Both the position numbers and the translations under genes were made by a program. From Amylibacter sp. (GTDB taxonomy: Bacteria; Pseudomonadota; Alphaproteobacteria; Rhodobacterales; Rhodobacteraceae), in the NCBI GenBank assembly GCA_027083485.1, contig JALWOO010000189.1, positions 1 through 7,274 of the forward strand: DNA of 7,274 nucleotides. Reading direction: 5' to 3'. Positions 6,802-7,274 of the stretch are shown piece after piece. The notes beneath the pieces are model-generated. The model did not search any database and was not told the DNA's origin. It saw only the letters and a list, made by a program, of their open reading frames with translations. Each line of letters starts with the position of its first letter. Position 1 is the first letter of the stretch.

Positions 6802-7187
6802 GCGATATTTTAACCCCGATTTCACCGGGTGAATTGCTGGATAAACTGACCATCCTGCAAATCAAATGCGAGCAAATCACCGATCCGGACAAGCTCGCCA
6901 ATGTGCAGGCGGAACGCGCCTTGCTGCAAGCGGTGGTGGACAAGCATATCCCCGTAAGCGAGGATCTGGCGGCGCTGGCTGTGGAGTTGCATAACGTCAA
7001 TCAGGAGCTGTGGACCATCGAAGACGATATTCGCGATTGCGAACGGCTGGGCGATTTTGGCGAAAAATTCATCTCGCTGGCCCGTGCGGTTTATGTTACC
7101 AACGACCGTCGGGCGGCGCTGAAGAAACAAATCAATCTGGCGCTTGGCTCGGCCATTGTCGAAGAAAAATCCTACGCGGAATACTAA
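6798..7187 (+). CDS. DUF6165 family protein, partner of the TPR-glycosyltransferase
   Basis: This encodes a 129-aa soluble protein with no signal peptide or membrane segment. It matches the family I know as DUF6165 through an N-terminal SPGELLDKLTILQIK, a central NQELWTIEDDIRDCERLGDFG, and a C-terminal YVTNDRRAALKKQIN followed by EEKSYAEY. It is predicted to be almost wholly helical and rich in charged residues. The ATG overlaps the TGA of the glycosyltransferase gene (ATGA), a typical sign of translational coupling, with an AGCAGGG-like site just upstream. Its biochemical function is not known to me. The tight coupling suggests that it binds or assists the TPR-glycosyltransferase. The length seems normal and nothing looks broken. 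Confidence 0.85.
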   Translation: MSDILTPISPGELLDKLTILQIKCEQITDPDKLANVQAERALLQAVVDKHIPVSEDLAALAVELHNVNQELWTIEDDIRDCERLGDFGEKFISLARAVYVTNDRRAALKKQINLALGSAIVEEKSYAEY

Positions 7188-7193
7188 CGGATT

Positions 7194-7274
7194 ATGAATA
7201 TGCAGCTTTTGCTCGGGCAGACGCTCGCCTTTGTTGGCGACCCTTTTCGTGACGGTATCGAGGCCGTCCAGCAC
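7194..7274 (+). CDS. Start of a downstream gene, possibly guanine deaminase (3'-truncated by the window)
   Basis: An open frame starts at the ATG at 7194, 6 nt after the DUF6165 stop, and runs off the window after 27 codons. A second in-frame ATG at 7200 is an alternative start. The visible residues include MQLLLGQTLAFVGDPFRDG and then IEAVQH. The pattern 'L-GQTLAF-DPF' followed by a His-containing loop recalls the N-terminal beta-sandwich of amidohydrolases, in particular guanine deaminases (GuaD) of alphaproteobacteria. The match rests on very few residues and the catalytic part is outside the window. The tight spacing suggests co-transcription with the two genes before it. Confidence 0.5.
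   Translation, partial: MNMQLLLGQTLAFVGDPFRDGIEAVQH

Overview
The window looks like chromosomal DNA from an alphaproteobacterium, most likely of the Rhodobacterales (roseobacter-like) lineage. The reasons are the M23 peptidase/bactofilin pair, a large Pro/Ala-rich protein with 'RPxxL' motifs of a kind I associate with that order, the TPR-glycosyltransferase followed by a DUF6165 gene, and moderately GC-rich coding sequence with few strong Shine-Dalgarno sites. This placement is judged by eye and not by a database search. I see no rRNA, tRNA, CRISPR array, insertion sequence or phage gene.

Layout. (1) 1-1138, plus strand: the 3' part of an M23-family peptidoglycan endopeptidase gene overlaps by 11 nt the start of a bactofilin gene. 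A strong intrinsic terminator at 1167-1195 closes this unit. (2) 1396-3789, plus strand: a monocistronic-looking 797-codon gene. Its product has an N-terminal cytoplasmic domain reminiscent of PilM/GspL, one membrane segment, a long Pro/Ala-rich periplasmic region with repeated 'LADPALAG...RRRPxxL' units, and a C-terminal domain resembling PilP/GspC HR domains. (3) 3862-5244, minus strand: an MgtE magnesium transporter, convergent with the previous gene across a 72-nt gap that holds an imperfect palindromic element. (4) 5413-7274, plus strand, divergent from mgtE: a TPR/GT9-like glycosyltransferase fusion, a DUF6165 gene overlapping it by 4 nt, and the first 27 codons of a third gene that may be a guanine deaminase.

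How the genes work together. The M23/bactofilin pair fits a known type of cell-shape module in which a membrane-bound bactofilin polymer positions a peptidoglycan hydrolase. The TPR-glycosyltransferase and DUF6165 genes look translationally coupled and probably act together in modifying a surface glycan or a protein. The 797-aa protein would link the cytoplasm, inner membrane and periplasm in one chain. It is the least understood gene here, because its two ends resemble different parts of a type II secretion/type IV pilus assembly platform, yet no such cluster is visible around it.
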